From: Chryseobacterium sp. JUb7
GTDB taxonomy: Bacteria; Bacteroidota; Bacteroidia; Flavobacteriales; Weeksellaceae
DNA length: 64,000 nucleotides
Assembly: GCF_024806495.1 (NCBI RefSeq)
Contig: NZ_JANUFF010000002.1
Coordinates: forward strand, 124,001-188,000
Direction of reading: 5' to 3'
Position 1 is the stretch's first letter, and each line of letters begins with the position of its first letter. Shown here piece after piece: positions 43,236 to 53,622 of this stretch. The translations under genes and the position numbers were made by a program. The notes below the pieces were generated by a model, which ran no database searches, was not told the DNA's origin, and saw only the letters and a program-made list of their open reading frames with translations.

Positions 43236-45839
43236 ATGACATCACAAGAGATTCGTCAAAAATTTTTAGATTATTTTAAAAGTAAAGACCACCTTATCGT
43301 TCCTTCTGCACCAATTGTGCTGAAAGACGACCCTACTCTAATGTTTTCCAACTCAGGAATGACCCAGTTCAAAGATTTTTTCTTAGGCTATAAAACGCCT
43401 ACCGCCCCAAGAATTGCCGATACACAGAAGTGTCTGAGAGTTTCGGGAAAGCATAATGATTTGGATGATGTAGGTAGAGATACTTATCACCACACCATGT
43501 TTGAAATGTTGGGGAACTGGTCTTTTGGTGATTATTTCAAAAAAGATGCTATTGCTTTTGCCTGGGAATTGCTGACGGAAGTGTACGGGATTCCGAAAGA
43601 AAACTTATATGTAACCATTTTTGAAGGAGATGCTTCCGAAAATTTGGAAAGAGACCAAGCTGCTTACGACTATTGGAAAGCAGTAATTTCTGAAGACAGA
43701 ATCATCAACGGAAATAAAAAAGATAACTTTTGGGAAATGGGAGCAAGCGGACCTTGCGGACCTTGTTCTGAAATCCATGTTGATTTGAGAACTCCGGAAG
43801 AAAAAGCTAAAGTTTCAGGACTTGAATTAGTAAACAATGACCATCCTCAAGTTGTGGAAGTCTGGAATCTCGTTTTCATGGAATTCAACAGAAAAGCTGA
43901 CGGTTCTTTGGAGAAACTTCCTGCTCAACACGTAGATACAGGAATGGGCTTCGAACGTCTTTGTATGGCGCTTCAAGGGAAATCTTCGAACTATGACACC
44001 GATGTTTTCACGCCTTTAATTGCTAAGGTTGAAGAACTTTCAGGTAAAAAATATACAGGAATTTTAGAAGACGAAAAAGATATCGCGATTCGTGTTGTGG
44101 TAGACCACATCAGAGCAGTTTCTTTTGCCATTGCAGACGGACAACTACCTTCAAACGGAGGAGCTGGATATGTAATCAGAAGAATTTTAAGAAGAGGAAT
44201 TTCTTATTCTTACCGATTCTTAGATATGAAAGAACCTTTCCTTTATAAATTGGTTGCTGTTTTACAGGAACAAATGGGAGCTTTCTTCCCTGAATTGGAA
44301 AAACAAGGAACTTTGGTAACTGAAGTTATTAAAAGTGAAGAAGAGTCTTTCCTAAGAACGATTGAAACCGGATTAATCCGAGTTGATAAATTAATTCAGC
44401 AGACCATTTCGGAAGGTAAAAAAGTATTGCCAACAGAAGAAGTTTTTGAACTATATGACACTTACGGTTTCCCTGATGATTTAACGAGAATTATCGCTGA
44501 GGAAAAAGGTTTAACGATCGATGAAAAAGGTTTTGAAGTTGCTTTAAATGAACAAAAACAACGTTCTAAAGCAGATTCTGCTCAGAAAGTATACGACTGG
44601 GTAACTTTAGAAGAAAGAGAAGAAAACTTCGTGGGTTACGACCAAATCGAAGCGGAAACTTATATTACAAGATACAGAAAAGTAGAAAATAAAGACGGTG
44701 AATTTTATCAGGTTGTACTGAGCAACTCCCCTTTCTACCCTGAAGGCGGTGGACAGGTTGGTGATAAAGGTGTTCTTGAAAATGCTACCGAAAGTTTGGA
44801 AGTGTTAGAAACGAAAAAGGAAAACGGATTGATTATTTCTTTAATCAATGGACTTCCAAAAGATGCAAGCGCTCTTTTCTATGCTAAAGTAAATGCAACC
44901 GACAGAAAAAATTCTCAGGCCAATCACTCTGTAACGCACTTGTTGCACGAAGCTTTGAGAGATGTTTTAGGAACTCACGTTGAACAGAAAGGTTCATTCG
45001 TTGGTCCGGATTATCTGCGTTTCGACTTCTCTCATTTCAATAAAATGACGGAGGAAGAATTGGCATTAATTGAAGAAAAAGTAAATGCAAAAATCAAAGA
45101 AAGTATTGCATTGCAGGAATTCAGAAATATTCCGATCCAGGAAGCGATTGACAAAGGTGCGATGGCTTTGTTTGGTGAAAAATATGGTGACAGTGTGAGA
45201 ATGATCCAGTTTGGAAGTTCAAAAGAACTTTGCGGGGGAACTCACGTGAAAAACACAAGTGAAATCGGTCATTTCAAAATCAATTCTGAAAGTTCTGCAG
45301 CTGCGGGAATCAGAAGGATTGAAGCGATTTCAGGAGATAAATCTGAAGAATATTTCAAAGGTTTAGAAAAACAGATTACTGAGCTTTCTCAATTGTTGAA
45401 ATCTAAAGATGTTGTACGTTCTATCGAGAAATTAATCGAAGAAAATGCATCATTGAAAGCAGAAGTTGAAGCATTCAAAAAAGAAAAAGCAAAAGGCGAA
45501 ATCGGTGACTGGAAAGGTGCTTATGAGCAAAAAGGTGATAAATTACTTTTAGTGAAAAGAACTTCTTTGGATTCCGGTTCAGTAAAAGACATCGTCTTCC
45601 AGTTGAAGAAAGAAATCCCGACTTCTATTACGATTATCTTGTCCGACGCAGACGGGAAACCAATGATTACTGTTGGCGTTTCTGATGATTTGGCAGGAAT
45701 TTATCAGGCTGGAGCGCTTATTAAAGACTTAGCTAAAGAAATCCAAGGCGGTGGTGGTGGAAATCCAGGTTTCGCAACTGCAGGAGGAAAAAATCTTGAT
45801 GGGTTGGAGAATGCTTATCAGAAGGCGTTGAATATTTAA
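43236..45839 (+). CDS. alaS: Alanyl-tRNA synthetase
   Basis: 867 residues, the normal AlaRS size. The class II catalytic core begins TSQEIRQKFLDYFKSKDHLI, with GGAGYVIRRILRRGISYSYR. The editing domain has the zinc-binding SVTHLLHEAL (HxxxH) and CGGTHVKNTSEIG, and the C-terminal C-Ala domain ends with GGGGGNPGFATAGGKN. The enzyme charges tRNA-Ala and clears Ser/Gly mistakes. It is preceded by a palindrome that could regulate it and is followed ten bases later by a secreted protein gene that may be co-transcribed. Confidence 0.97.
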   Translation: MTSQEIRQKFLDYFKSKDHLIVPSAPIVLKDDPTLMFSNSGMTQFKDFFLGYKTPTAPRIADTQKCLRVSGKHNDLDDVGRDTYHHTMFEMLGNWSFGDYFKKDAIAFAWELLTEVYGIPKENLYVTIFEGDASENLERDQAAYDYWKAVISEDRIINGNKKDNFWEMGASGPCGPCSEIHVDLRTPEEKAKVSGLELVNNDHPQVVEVWNLVFMEFNRKADGSLEKLPAQHVDTGMGFERLCMALQGKSSNYDTDVFTPLIAKVEELSGKKYTGILEDEKDIAIRVVVDHIRAVSFAIADGQLPSNGGAGYVIRRILRRGISYSYRFLDMKEPFLYKLVAVLQEQMGAFFPELEKQGTLVTEVIKSEEESFLRTIETGLIRVDKLIQQTISEGKKVLPTEEVFELYDTYGFPDDLTRIIAEEKGLTIDEKGFEVALNEQKQRSKADSAQKVYDWVTLEEREENFVGYDQIEAETYITRYRKVENKDGEFYQVVLSNSPFYPEGGGQVGDKGVLENATESLEVLETKKENGLIISLINGLPKDASALFYAKVNATDRKNSQANHSVTHLLHEALRDVLGTHVEQKGSFVGPDYLRFDFSHFNKMTEEELALIEEKVNAKIKESIALQEFRNIPIQEAIDKGAMALFGEKYGDSVRMIQFGSSKELCGGTHVKNTSEIGHFKINSESSAAAGIRRIEAISGDKSEEYFKGLEKQITELSQLLKSKDVVRSIEKLIEENASLKAEVEAFKKEKAKGEIGDWKGAYEQKGDKLLLVKRTSLDSGSVKDIVFQLKKEIPTSITIILSDADGKPMITVGVSDDLAGIYQAGALIKDLAKEIQGGGGGNPGFATAGGKNLDGLENAYQKALNI

Positions 45840-45849
45840 TTGTTTTTGA

Positions 45850-46836
45850 ATGTTTTTGAAAAATTTATTTTTATTTTTTCTCACCTTTCTCTGTATAGAT
45901 TTATCTGCACAGCAAATATCTTATATAGTTCCAGAGAATTATAAAAATGAATTCAATTCAAAGAATTACAAAGCGATTATCGACCGTGCACTTCTGGAAA
46001 TTTCTCATCATGAAAAAGTTACTTCTTTAGAAGATGGGATTATTAAAACAGAATCAGGCTTTCAGATGGGTCTGGACAATTTACTTTATAAGTGTAAAAG
46101 CGAAAATGATGTAAATGTTTTAAATAATATTGTAAAAGAACATGTCGATAATCTTTTTAGCTCAATGGATTTATCAAAATCACTCGACTTAAAACAATTT
46201 GATAAGGTAAAACAATATTTAAGCATTCGTATTTATCCAAAAGAGTATTTTGAGCAATACATTAAACCTGAAAATTCTGTTTATAAAATAGATCTGGAAG
46301 GTACTTATACAGTATTAATGCTCGATCTGCCAACAGCATTTACAAATGTTCAACGAGGAACAATGTTTAAATTTTGGAATAAAAGCGAACAAGAAGTTTT
46401 CTCTTTGGCTCAGAAAAATATCAACAGTCAAAAAGTTAATAAGCTAACACAGGAATTTGATTTGGGAGGAACCAAAATTGAAGTAAGCTTTATTGATGAC
46501 GAAACTTATGCAGGTAGTTATGCGTTAGATTTAATCAACAATTCAAAAGATTTTGTTGGTGAATTAGGTTCAGTTGTTGCTTTTCCAAATAAAGGAATTA
46601 TCAATATCTGTAAAATAACAAAAGAAAAACCGCTTGATTTTGTAAAGTTTATTCAGGGTACAAAAGGTTTAGTTCAAAAATTTCATGATGAACATCCTTA
46701 TCCTATTTCAACTGATTTTTTCTGGTATTATAATGGAAAGTTTAAGAAAATAGATGTGAATCAGGATATTGACGGAAAAATAAACGTTATATCACCATTA
46801 GAATTATCCAAACTTTTATTAAAGTTAAAGACTTAA
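45850..46836 (+). CDS. Secreted DUF1444 (YtpQ)-like protein
   Basis: 328 residues with a signal peptide (MFLKNLFLFFLTFLCIDLSAQ). The pattern LSIRIYPKEYF, YKIDLEGTYTVLMLDLPTAF, SEQEVFSLAQKNIN, then GELGSVVAFPNKGIINICKI and PISTDFFWYYNGKFKKI follows the order of blocks in B. subtilis YtpQ/DUF1444, which is cytosolic; this version carries a leader and so acts outside the cytosol. Function of the family is unknown. It starts ten bases after alaS, but its job is probably unrelated. A hairpin terminator follows. Confidence 0.55.
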   Translation: MFLKNLFLFFLTFLCIDLSAQQISYIVPENYKNEFNSKNYKAIIDRALLEISHHEKVTSLEDGIIKTESGFQMGLDNLLYKCKSENDVNVLNNIVKEHVDNLFSSMDLSKSLDLKQFDKVKQYLSIRIYPKEYFEQYIKPENSVYKIDLEGTYTVLMLDLPTAFTNVQRGTMFKFWNKSEQEVFSLAQKNINSQKVNKLTQEFDLGGTKIEVSFIDDETYAGSYALDLINNSKDFVGELGSVVAFPNKGIINICKITKEKPLDFVKFIQGTKGLVQKFHDEHPYPISTDFFWYYNGKFKKIDVNQDIDGKINVISPLELSKLLLKLKT

Positions 46837-46889
46837 AAAAATCTTAAATAAAATCCATTTTTCATATAATTGAGAATTGAGCATACTAA

Positions 46890-46932
46890 AAAATCGTCTG
46901 TATCTCCATGAAATACAGACGATTTTATTTTT
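46890..46932 (+). terminator. Intrinsic terminator after the DUF1444-like gene
   Basis: AAAATCGTCTGTAT / ATACAGACGATTTT (46890-46903, 46913-46926), followed by ATTTTT. Confidence 0.88.
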
Positions 46933-47008
46933 AACAAAACATTATATTTTTCCTTGCACTTTTGTAACTTTCTTATCAATAGTTTTGTCTAACTAATAAA
47001 CAAGATTA

Positions 47009-49465
47009 ATGACCAAACTTCTATTTTCACTGTTTTTATTCTCGACAACCTTATTTTTTGGACAGATTCAGCTTAAAATAATCAATAAATCTAATAAGCA
47101 ACCCATTCATAATGCAGCGGTTTATTGCGATGATGAACTTCTTGGAAAGACAGATTTTAACGGAAGTTTATCCTTCAAAACCAAATGTAAAAAAGTTGAA
47201 ATTCTGGCCAGCAATTTTCAGGATGTCTTGGCTGATGTGAGAAAATCAATGGAGATTTCGATGCAACCATTGTCTGAAAAAATGGATAATATCGACAAAA
47301 TTGTTATTAATGATAAAAGCGATCCACGAGCATTGAGAATTTTGGATGAACTGAATAAAAGAGCCAAAGAAAACTCACCAAAGTCTTTGGATTCTTACAA
47401 TTTTAAATCTTACACTAAATTTTCTATTGATGTTGATAAAGATTCGATTGATACCTACAAAAATTTCTTAGCGGTAAGAAAAGATTCGCTTTCAAAAGTG
47501 GATAAAAAAGATCTTAAACAAACAGAAAAAGATAAAAAAGATTCTTTAACGACAGAAGATTTCATCAGTGCAACAGAGGAAAGTCAGATGTTTCTTTGGG
47601 AAAAGGCAACTGAGTACAAATATTCAAAAAGTTTTGGTGAAAAAACAAATATTATCGACAACAGAATGTCTGGTTTTAAAAATCCGATTTATGAGGCTTT
47701 GGCGATTAATATTTCAAATTTAGACAGAGTTCCGAGACAGCTTAGACCAGAAAACAGAAAGCTTTTTAACTTTTATCTTTCTGATACTTTGCAGCTTGAC
47801 GGAAGAAAAACTTACGTCATTAAATTCAAAGAAATCACCGACAAAAAGAAACAAAATCCAAGAAAATTCAACGGAAAAATTTATGTTGATTCCCAAACTT
47901 ATGCGTTGAAAAAGTTTGAAAGTGTCAATAAAAAACAAAACGAAGGAAATATCGTTTCCGTCTGGAAACCAATCGACGGAAAATGGTTTTTGGATTATGA
48001 AGATATCAAACTGAAAATGGGAAGCCAAAGTTTTGATACTTCAAAAAAAGACAGCTTAAAACCCGGTGAAAAGGCAAAATACAATAAAAAGAAGTTCGGA
48101 AATTATCTGTACGTGAAAAACCATTTCTTCGATTTTGATTTAAATAAAGAACAAAAAGCATCAGAATTTAAAGGCTATTCTTTGGAAATGAAAAATTCCG
48201 ACGGAAGCCTTTTAGATAAATACAGAACAGACAGTTTGTCGACAAGAGAAAGCGCAACCTACACAAAAATAGACAGCTTCGTACAAAAGCATGATTTTGA
48301 GAAAAAACTAAACACTTTAACCCAATTGTTGCGTGGAAATATTCGCTACAAAATGATCGATTTTGATATTACTAAACTTTTTAGCTACGATAAATATCAA
48401 GGTGTGCGTTTGGGAGCAGGTTTGAAATTAAACGAAAAATTCAGCAAGACTTTTTCTCCTGATGGATATTTTGGGTATGGATTTAAAGATCATACTTGGA
48501 AATATGGTTTGGGTCTGGATGTAAAATTGTCAGACAAAAGAACTTCCGTTTTTAGAATCGATTATGTAGACGATGTCTTTGCTGCAGGACGATTCAACAA
48601 TAATATGTGGGATATGATGATGAAAGTTTCGGATATTAATCTGGATCTTCACAACGGAACTTTTTACAAAAATCAAAAATGGGGAGCTTCGTTTTTGTAT
48701 GATATTTCCAATTCATTAAGCATGAAAATCGCCGTGAATAAAGAAAAACAGCAGGCTCTTTTTGATTATCAGTACAAAAATTTAGGAAATAGTTTCGACA
48801 ACACAAGCGCAACACTATCTTTAAAATTTTCTCCGAATGATAAAAATATCATGACGCCAAGTGGAAAATATACTTACGAAAAAGGTTATCCTCAAATCTT
48901 CATGAATTATGAAAAAGGCTTCGAAAATTTGGGTGGAGATTTGGATTATAACCGATTGGATGCGTTGATTATTCATCAATTCAGATCAAAATTGGGATAC
49001 ACCAACATCAAACTTTTTGGTGGAATTTCTTCCGGAAACGCTCCGATTTGGAAGAATTTTGAAATTGCAGGGCAAAGTGATGCGAATGTAGATAAATGGT
49101 ATTCTAATATCACCACGCCTTCCAATTTAGGATTTACAACGATGCCTTCGGGAACTTTCTTCGTTGATAAATTTGTGGCATTTAAGGTTTCGCAATCGCT
49201 TCCTTTCAGATTTAAATTTTTAGGTGATCGATATTCCAGCATCGAACTCGAATATCAATCTGCAATCGGAAATATGAAAAACAGGACAGATCATCAATTC
49301 CAATTTCAGGTTTTGGATCATTATTATCAGGAAGCAGGATTTATTTGGAACAGATTTTTGGGAACAAGTTTAGGAGTCGGATTTTCTTACAGATTAGGCT
49401 ATTATCAAACTTCGCAGTTTAAAGATAATTTCGGAATAAAATTCAGGTTAAATCTTTTAAATTAA
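47009..49465 (+). CDS. DUF5686 outer-membrane protein with regulatory-like domain
   Basis: 818 residues. A signal peptide (MTKLLFSLFLFSTTLFFGQ) is followed by a short carboxypeptidase-regulatory-like beta domain (IQLKIINKSNKQPIHNAAVY to about residue 100). Then comes a segment VINDKSDPRALRILDELNKR and, after a polar middle region, a C-terminal part rich in barrel strands ending FGIKFRLNLLN. This is the DUF5686 family found throughout Bacteroidota, predicted to be an outer-membrane barrel with an unusual periplasmic domain. The next gene is a paralogue without the regulatory-like domain. Confidence 0.75.
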   Translation: MTKLLFSLFLFSTTLFFGQIQLKIINKSNKQPIHNAAVYCDDELLGKTDFNGSLSFKTKCKKVEILASNFQDVLADVRKSMEISMQPLSEKMDNIDKIVINDKSDPRALRILDELNKRAKENSPKSLDSYNFKSYTKFSIDVDKDSIDTYKNFLAVRKDSLSKVDKKDLKQTEKDKKDSLTTEDFISATEESQMFLWEKATEYKYSKSFGEKTNIIDNRMSGFKNPIYEALAINISNLDRVPRQLRPENRKLFNFYLSDTLQLDGRKTYVIKFKEITDKKKQNPRKFNGKIYVDSQTYALKKFESVNKKQNEGNIVSVWKPIDGKWFLDYEDIKLKMGSQSFDTSKKDSLKPGEKAKYNKKKFGNYLYVKNHFFDFDLNKEQKASEFKGYSLEMKNSDGSLLDKYRTDSLSTRESATYTKIDSFVQKHDFEKKLNTLTQLLRGNIRYKMIDFDITKLFSYDKYQGVRLGAGLKLNEKFSKTFSPDGYFGYGFKDHTWKYGLGLDVKLSDKRTSVFRIDYVDDVFAAGRFNNNMWDMMMKVSDINLDLHNGTFYKNQKWGASFLYDISNSLSMKIAVNKEKQQALFDYQYKNLGNSFDNTSATLSLKFSPNDKNIMTPSGKYTYEKGYPQIFMNYEKGFENLGGDLDYNRLDALIIHQFRSKLGYTNIKLFGGISSGNAPIWKNFEIAGQSDANVDKWYSNITTPSNLGFTTMPSGTFFVDKFVAFKVSQSLPFRFKFLGDRYSSIELEYQSAIGNMKNRTDHQFQFQVLDHYYQEAGFIWNRFLGTSLGVGFSYRLGYYQTSQFKDNFGIKFRLNLLN

Positions 49466-49479
49466 AATAAATGTTTTCT

Positions 49480-49507
49480 AAAGCTCTCAATTTTTTTTGG
49501 AGCTTTT
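49480..49507 (+). terminator. Weak terminator between the two DUF5686 genes
   Basis: AAAGCTC / GAGCTTT (49480-49486, 49500-49506) with a T-rich loop. The U run lies within the loop rather than after it, so function is doubtful. Confidence 0.4.
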
Positions 49508-49610
49508 CCTTTATATTGAAAGATAATTCCAATTAATCTCCTTCATTAATATCAATTAACAAAACTTTTCTGTACCGATAAATATTACTAATTTTGGCGT
49601 AGTTTTTTAA

Positions 49611-51815
49611 ATGAAAAAGGCCTTATTATTTTTATTTTTCTTGATGTATGTTTTTGGTTTCTCACAATCGAAAGTTACAAGCATTGAGGCTGTTGTCATA
49701 GAAGATAAAAGTGATCCAAGAGCCCTTGAAATCTTGAAAAAAGTCAATCAGTTATTCCGAGAAAATTCGCCTAAAACCCTCCACTCCTATTCCTATAAAT
49801 CATACGAAAAAATATCTTTAGACATTGATGAAGACAGCATTTCGCAGTTCAATCAGTTTTTTGAAGACAAAACTATTTTTAAAAAAAAGAGAGAAAAAGA
49901 TTCTTTAAATAATATCTCGGCGCGACAAATTTTTTCCAAAAGCAAACTGTTCCTGTGGGAAAGAGCTCAGGAGTTTTTATACTCAAAAAAATATGGCGAA
50001 AAGATCAATATTCTCGACAACAGAATTTCCGGTCTCAAGCAGCCTATTTATGAGATGATCGCCATGCAGCAAAGCAACAGAGACAAGCTTCCCAACCAAC
50101 TCAAGCAGGAAAACAGAGGATTGTACCGTTTTTTCCTGACCGACACAATTGAACTGGACGGAAGAAAAAATTTCGTCATCCGTTTCCGTGAAGTTAATTA
50201 CCGAAAACAGGATAAAAAAAGAAAATACAACGGTGCCATTTATATTGATACCGAAACCTACGGAATCAAGAAAATCGAAAACTTCAGCAAAGTAAAAAAC
50301 GACGGTATCATCACCAGTACCTGGATATTTTACAATAACAAATGGTTTCTTTCCAATGAAACTGTAAAACTGAGAATGAGCAGAATGGCAATGGAGGAAG
50401 ATCCGAAAGAAAATCCGGAAACCGAAGGTCATAAAAAAGATAAAAAGAGCTTCGGAACCTACGCTTTCCTGACTTCAAAATACTTCGATTTTCAGTCACC
50501 CATTGAAGAAGGCCGTGATTCCTTTAAAGGCTATACTTTTTCTGTAAAAAATGCTGACGGAAAAACACTTGATCAGTACAGAACCGATCCCCTCACAGAA
50601 AGAGAAAGAAATACATATACCACAATAGACAGCCTTGGAAAAATCTATAATATCGATAATAAAGCCCGTGTTTTAACAGGATTAATCAACGGACAGATCC
50701 GGACGGGAATTGTTGATTTTGCCGTAGATGAAATTGTAAACTTCAACTCGTACGAAGGCTTCAGAGTCGGTTTAAAGGCTAAGCTGAATGAAACATTCAA
50801 TCCTTATTTTTCTCCGGATTATTACTTCGCATACGGATTTAAGGATGATAAATGGAAATACGGAATCGGACTGGATATAAAAACCACTCTCGATAAAAAC
50901 TCTTTTTTCAGAGTTGACTACTATAATGATGTAATGGCTTCCGGAGAGTTCTACCGAAGACTCTGGAACTTCAAAATGAGAATGTCAAATTATGGGAATA
51001 ACATTAATAACGACAGATATTATCACATCCGGGGTGCCTCCGTATCATATCTGAATGATGTCACAAACGGATTGACACTGGTATTCGCAGCCAGAAGAAA
51101 TTTTGAAGAAGCGATGTTCGATTATCAGTTCAGGGAGAGAGGTGCTGCGTTTGAAAATTTCAATACCCTTTTCACCTTAAAATATTCTCCAAATTCCACG
51201 AATATTATGACTCCTCAGGGAAAATCTCTGATCGATCAGAAATACCCGGAGCTTTATTTTAACTATGAACAGAGTTATAAAGTTTTTGGCGGTGATTTCA
51301 ATTATACGCGTTTTGATGCTCTATTTGTTCACAATTTCAAGACCATGCTGGGAACTACAGGATTCAGATTATACGGAGGAATGGTTTTCGGTGACGCTCC
51401 TATATGGAAAAATTTCACCATGAACGGGCTTGCTTCACCAAGTAAAGATTTTAATTTCAACCTTACTTCATTCCTTGGTTTTGCAACCCTGGAAGGTGGT
51501 AAATACTATAATGATAAGTTTGTAGCCTATTATTTCACCCATAAGCTTCCTTTCTATTTTAAGAGTTTCGGAAAAAATGTTTCAAGCTTTGATTTTGTAC
51601 TGAGAGGAACGATAGGTGATATGAAGCATCCGGAATACCATCAGTTCAGATACCGCAAACTCGATCATCTTTATCAGGAAGTAGGTCTGGAGTGGAATAA
51701 TTTCCTTTCGACTTATTTTAATTTAGGGTTATTTTACAGGGTCGGATACTATACCACTCCGAATTTTAAGCAGAACTTTGCCATTCAGTTTAAGCTGAAG
51801 CTGCTGGAGTTTTAA
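49611..51815 (+). CDS. DUF5686 outer-membrane protein (paralogue, shorter)
   Basis: 734 residues with a signal peptide (MKKALLFLFFLMYVFGFSQ). It lacks the regulatory-like domain of its neighbour and begins at once with VVIEDKSDPRALEILKKVNQ, matching it residue by residue. Other shared blocks are KLFLWERAQEFLYSKKYGEK, ILDNRISGLKQPIYEM, FGTYAFLTSKYFDFQSPIEE, and the end QNFAIQFKLKLLEF. The pair looks like a tandem duplication. Their barrel role (export, assembly or import) is not known. Confidence 0.78.
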   Translation: MKKALLFLFFLMYVFGFSQSKVTSIEAVVIEDKSDPRALEILKKVNQLFRENSPKTLHSYSYKSYEKISLDIDEDSISQFNQFFEDKTIFKKKREKDSLNNISARQIFSKSKLFLWERAQEFLYSKKYGEKINILDNRISGLKQPIYEMIAMQQSNRDKLPNQLKQENRGLYRFFLTDTIELDGRKNFVIRFREVNYRKQDKKRKYNGAIYIDTETYGIKKIENFSKVKNDGIITSTWIFYNNKWFLSNETVKLRMSRMAMEEDPKENPETEGHKKDKKSFGTYAFLTSKYFDFQSPIEEGRDSFKGYTFSVKNADGKTLDQYRTDPLTERERNTYTTIDSLGKIYNIDNKARVLTGLINGQIRTGIVDFAVDEIVNFNSYEGFRVGLKAKLNETFNPYFSPDYYFAYGFKDDKWKYGIGLDIKTTLDKNSFFRVDYYNDVMASGEFYRRLWNFKMRMSNYGNNINNDRYYHIRGASVSYLNDVTNGLTLVFAARRNFEEAMFDYQFRERGAAFENFNTLFTLKYSPNSTNIMTPQGKSLIDQKYPELYFNYEQSYKVFGGDFNYTRFDALFVHNFKTMLGTTGFRLYGGMVFGDAPIWKNFTMNGLASPSKDFNFNLTSFLGFATLEGGKYYNDKFVAYYFTHKLPFYFKSFGKNVSSFDFVLRGTIGDMKHPEYHQFRYRKLDHLYQEVGLEWNNFLSTYFNLGLFYRVGYYTTPNFKQNFAIQFKLKLLEF

Positions 51816-51840
51816 TATGAGTAATTAAAAATAATAAATA

Positions 51841-52077
51841 ATGAAATCGATACAAATACAGGCAGATCAGTTTTTTGAGCTTTTAAAACTAAAAGACACT
51901 TCGATGTGGGAGATTTTTGCTCAGATGATTGACGGCGAAGAGAAAGAAATTATCTTTTTAGATAAAGAAGACAAGATTCTTTTCAATTATATCTTACCTT
52001 CAAATCCTGAAAAACTGGAAGAAGACCGAAAAGAGTTTTCAAAACAGTTTGCGGATAAATTGACTAACCCTAATTAA
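51841..52077 (+). CDS. Small cytosolic protein of unknown function
   Basis: 78 residues, acidic, no signal peptide: MKSIQIQADQFFELLKLKD, WEIFAQMIDGEEKEIIFLDK, ending KQFADKLTNPN. It sits 25 bases after the DUF5686 gene and 6 bases before the M28 peptidase gene, so it is surely co-transcribed with them. I do not recognise it; it may be a modifier of expression or a small binding partner. Confidence 0.65.
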   Translation: MKSIQIQADQFFELLKLKDTSMWEIFAQMIDGEEKEIIFLDKEDKILFNYILPSNPEKLEEDRKEFSKQFADKLTNPN

Positions 52078-52083
52078 ATTTTC

Positions 52084-53553
52084 ATGAAAAAGAAATATAT
52101 CGCAGCTCTCATCGGAATATTTATTTTTGCGGTCGGAAATGCACAGTCGTACAAAAAACCACTGGTTTCCGCGATCAAAGAAACAGATCTCAGAAAGGAC
52201 ATGTACGAAATGGCGGCTGACCAGTTTTGGGGTCGTGAAGCCGGAACACTGGATGAGCTTAAAGTATCCATGTGGCTTGCCGATAAAGCCAAGGAAGCAG
52301 GAATGACACCTGCCGGAGATAACGGAACTTTCTTTCAGTATTTTGATATGTACAGACATCAGGTGATTCCCCAGAGTACGTTGAAAATCGGAAATCAGCA
52401 GCTTAAAATATGGAAAGACTTTCTGGTAGCCGAGCCTGTAAATGCCAATCTGGAGGCTGATATTATCTACGCAGGAAACGCAGAACCTGATGAACTGTCC
52501 AAATTAAATATTAAAGGAAAAATACTTGCCATAAACGCTTCCGATAAGAATATCGACAGAGAGATGACGCTCTTTGTAAGGAGATATCCCGGATTTGTAA
52601 GAACAAAATATTATAACAAAGCTTTGGAACTCGGAGCCAAAGGTATTATTTTTATTACCGATGATACTTCCGATAAAAGCTGGGTTGAGGTACTTCCGCA
52701 AATGACAAGAGGAAGCTATGGTGTAGAAGGCTTAAGAGAAAAGGTAACGGATAATATTCCTGTTTTGTGGATCAAGAGAGAAAATGCAGCCTGGGTAAAA
52801 AACAATCCTGCCGCTTCCCTTCACCTCATCACAGAGACCTATAAATACCCGTCCGTAAATGTAATCGGAAAAATAGAAGGTACAGATCCCAAGCTCAGGA
52901 ATGAATATGTATTATTAAGCGGACATCAGGATCACGACGGTATCAGACATCCTGTAAAAAATGATACCATTTACAACGGAGCGGATGATAATACAAGCAC
53001 CTGTGTAGCAATGCTGGCTATGGCAAGAGCTTACAAAAAACAACCCGGCAAGAGAAGCATCCTGTTTGTTTTTCATGGTGCTGAAGAAAGAGGTTTGTTA
53101 GGTTCGAGATGGCATGCTGCTCACCCTGTAGTTCCGAAAGAAAATATTGTTGCCGTTTTAAACGGAGATATGATCGGAAGAAATGATAATAATGAAGCCG
53201 CTCTTTTAGGAGGAAATGCGCCCCATAAAAACTCTGAAGAACTGGTAAAAATGGCTGAAGATGCCAATAATGAGAGTACTAAATTCACGTATCTTAAAGA
53301 TTGGGACTCTCCGAACCATGCTGAATACTTCTACTTCCGAAGTGACCATCTTCCGTATGCAAAAGCCGGAATTCCTGCGATATTTTTCACCAGCGTACTA
53401 CACGATCAATACCACACGCCACAGGATGAGTCTGAAAACATCAATTATAAAAAGCTCTATAAAATGACCGAATGGATGTACAGAACTTCATGGAAAGTAG
53501 CCAACGAAACTGCACGTCCGAAAGTCATTTCTAATTTTACTCTGGAAAGATAG
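52084..53553 (+). CDS. Secreted M28-family zinc aminopeptidase
   Basis: 489 residues with a signal peptide (MKKKYIAALIGIFIFAVGNA). A PA-type insert (roughly 110-240, with GNAEPDELSKLNIKGKILAI) is followed by the M28 catalytic domain. Zinc ligands and catalytic residues are visible in order: His and Asp in LLSGHQDHDG, Asp in NGADDNTS, Glu in GAEERGLLGS, Asp in LNGDMIGRND and the last His in QYHTPQDE. It removes N-terminal amino acids from peptides in the periplasm or medium. It closes the DUF5686-containing run of genes. Confidence 0.9.
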   Translation: MKKKYIAALIGIFIFAVGNAQSYKKPLVSAIKETDLRKDMYEMAADQFWGREAGTLDELKVSMWLADKAKEAGMTPAGDNGTFFQYFDMYRHQVIPQSTLKIGNQQLKIWKDFLVAEPVNANLEADIIYAGNAEPDELSKLNIKGKILAINASDKNIDREMTLFVRRYPGFVRTKYYNKALELGAKGIIFITDDTSDKSWVEVLPQMTRGSYGVEGLREKVTDNIPVLWIKRENAAWVKNNPAASLHLITETYKYPSVNVIGKIEGTDPKLRNEYVLLSGHQDHDGIRHPVKNDTIYNGADDNTSTCVAMLAMARAYKKQPGKRSILFVFHGAEERGLLGSRWHAAHPVVPKENIVAVLNGDMIGRNDNNEAALLGGNAPHKNSEELVKMAEDANNESTKFTYLKDWDSPNHAEYFYFRSDHLPYAKAGIPAIFFTSVLHDQYHTPQDESENINYKKLYKMTEWMYRTSWKVANETARPKVISNFTLER

Positions 53554-53622
53554 ATAGGTTGGCTTTATCGTGATAATGTGTATTACGATTAACTTTCTAA
53601 TTTACAATCCACCATCACAACT

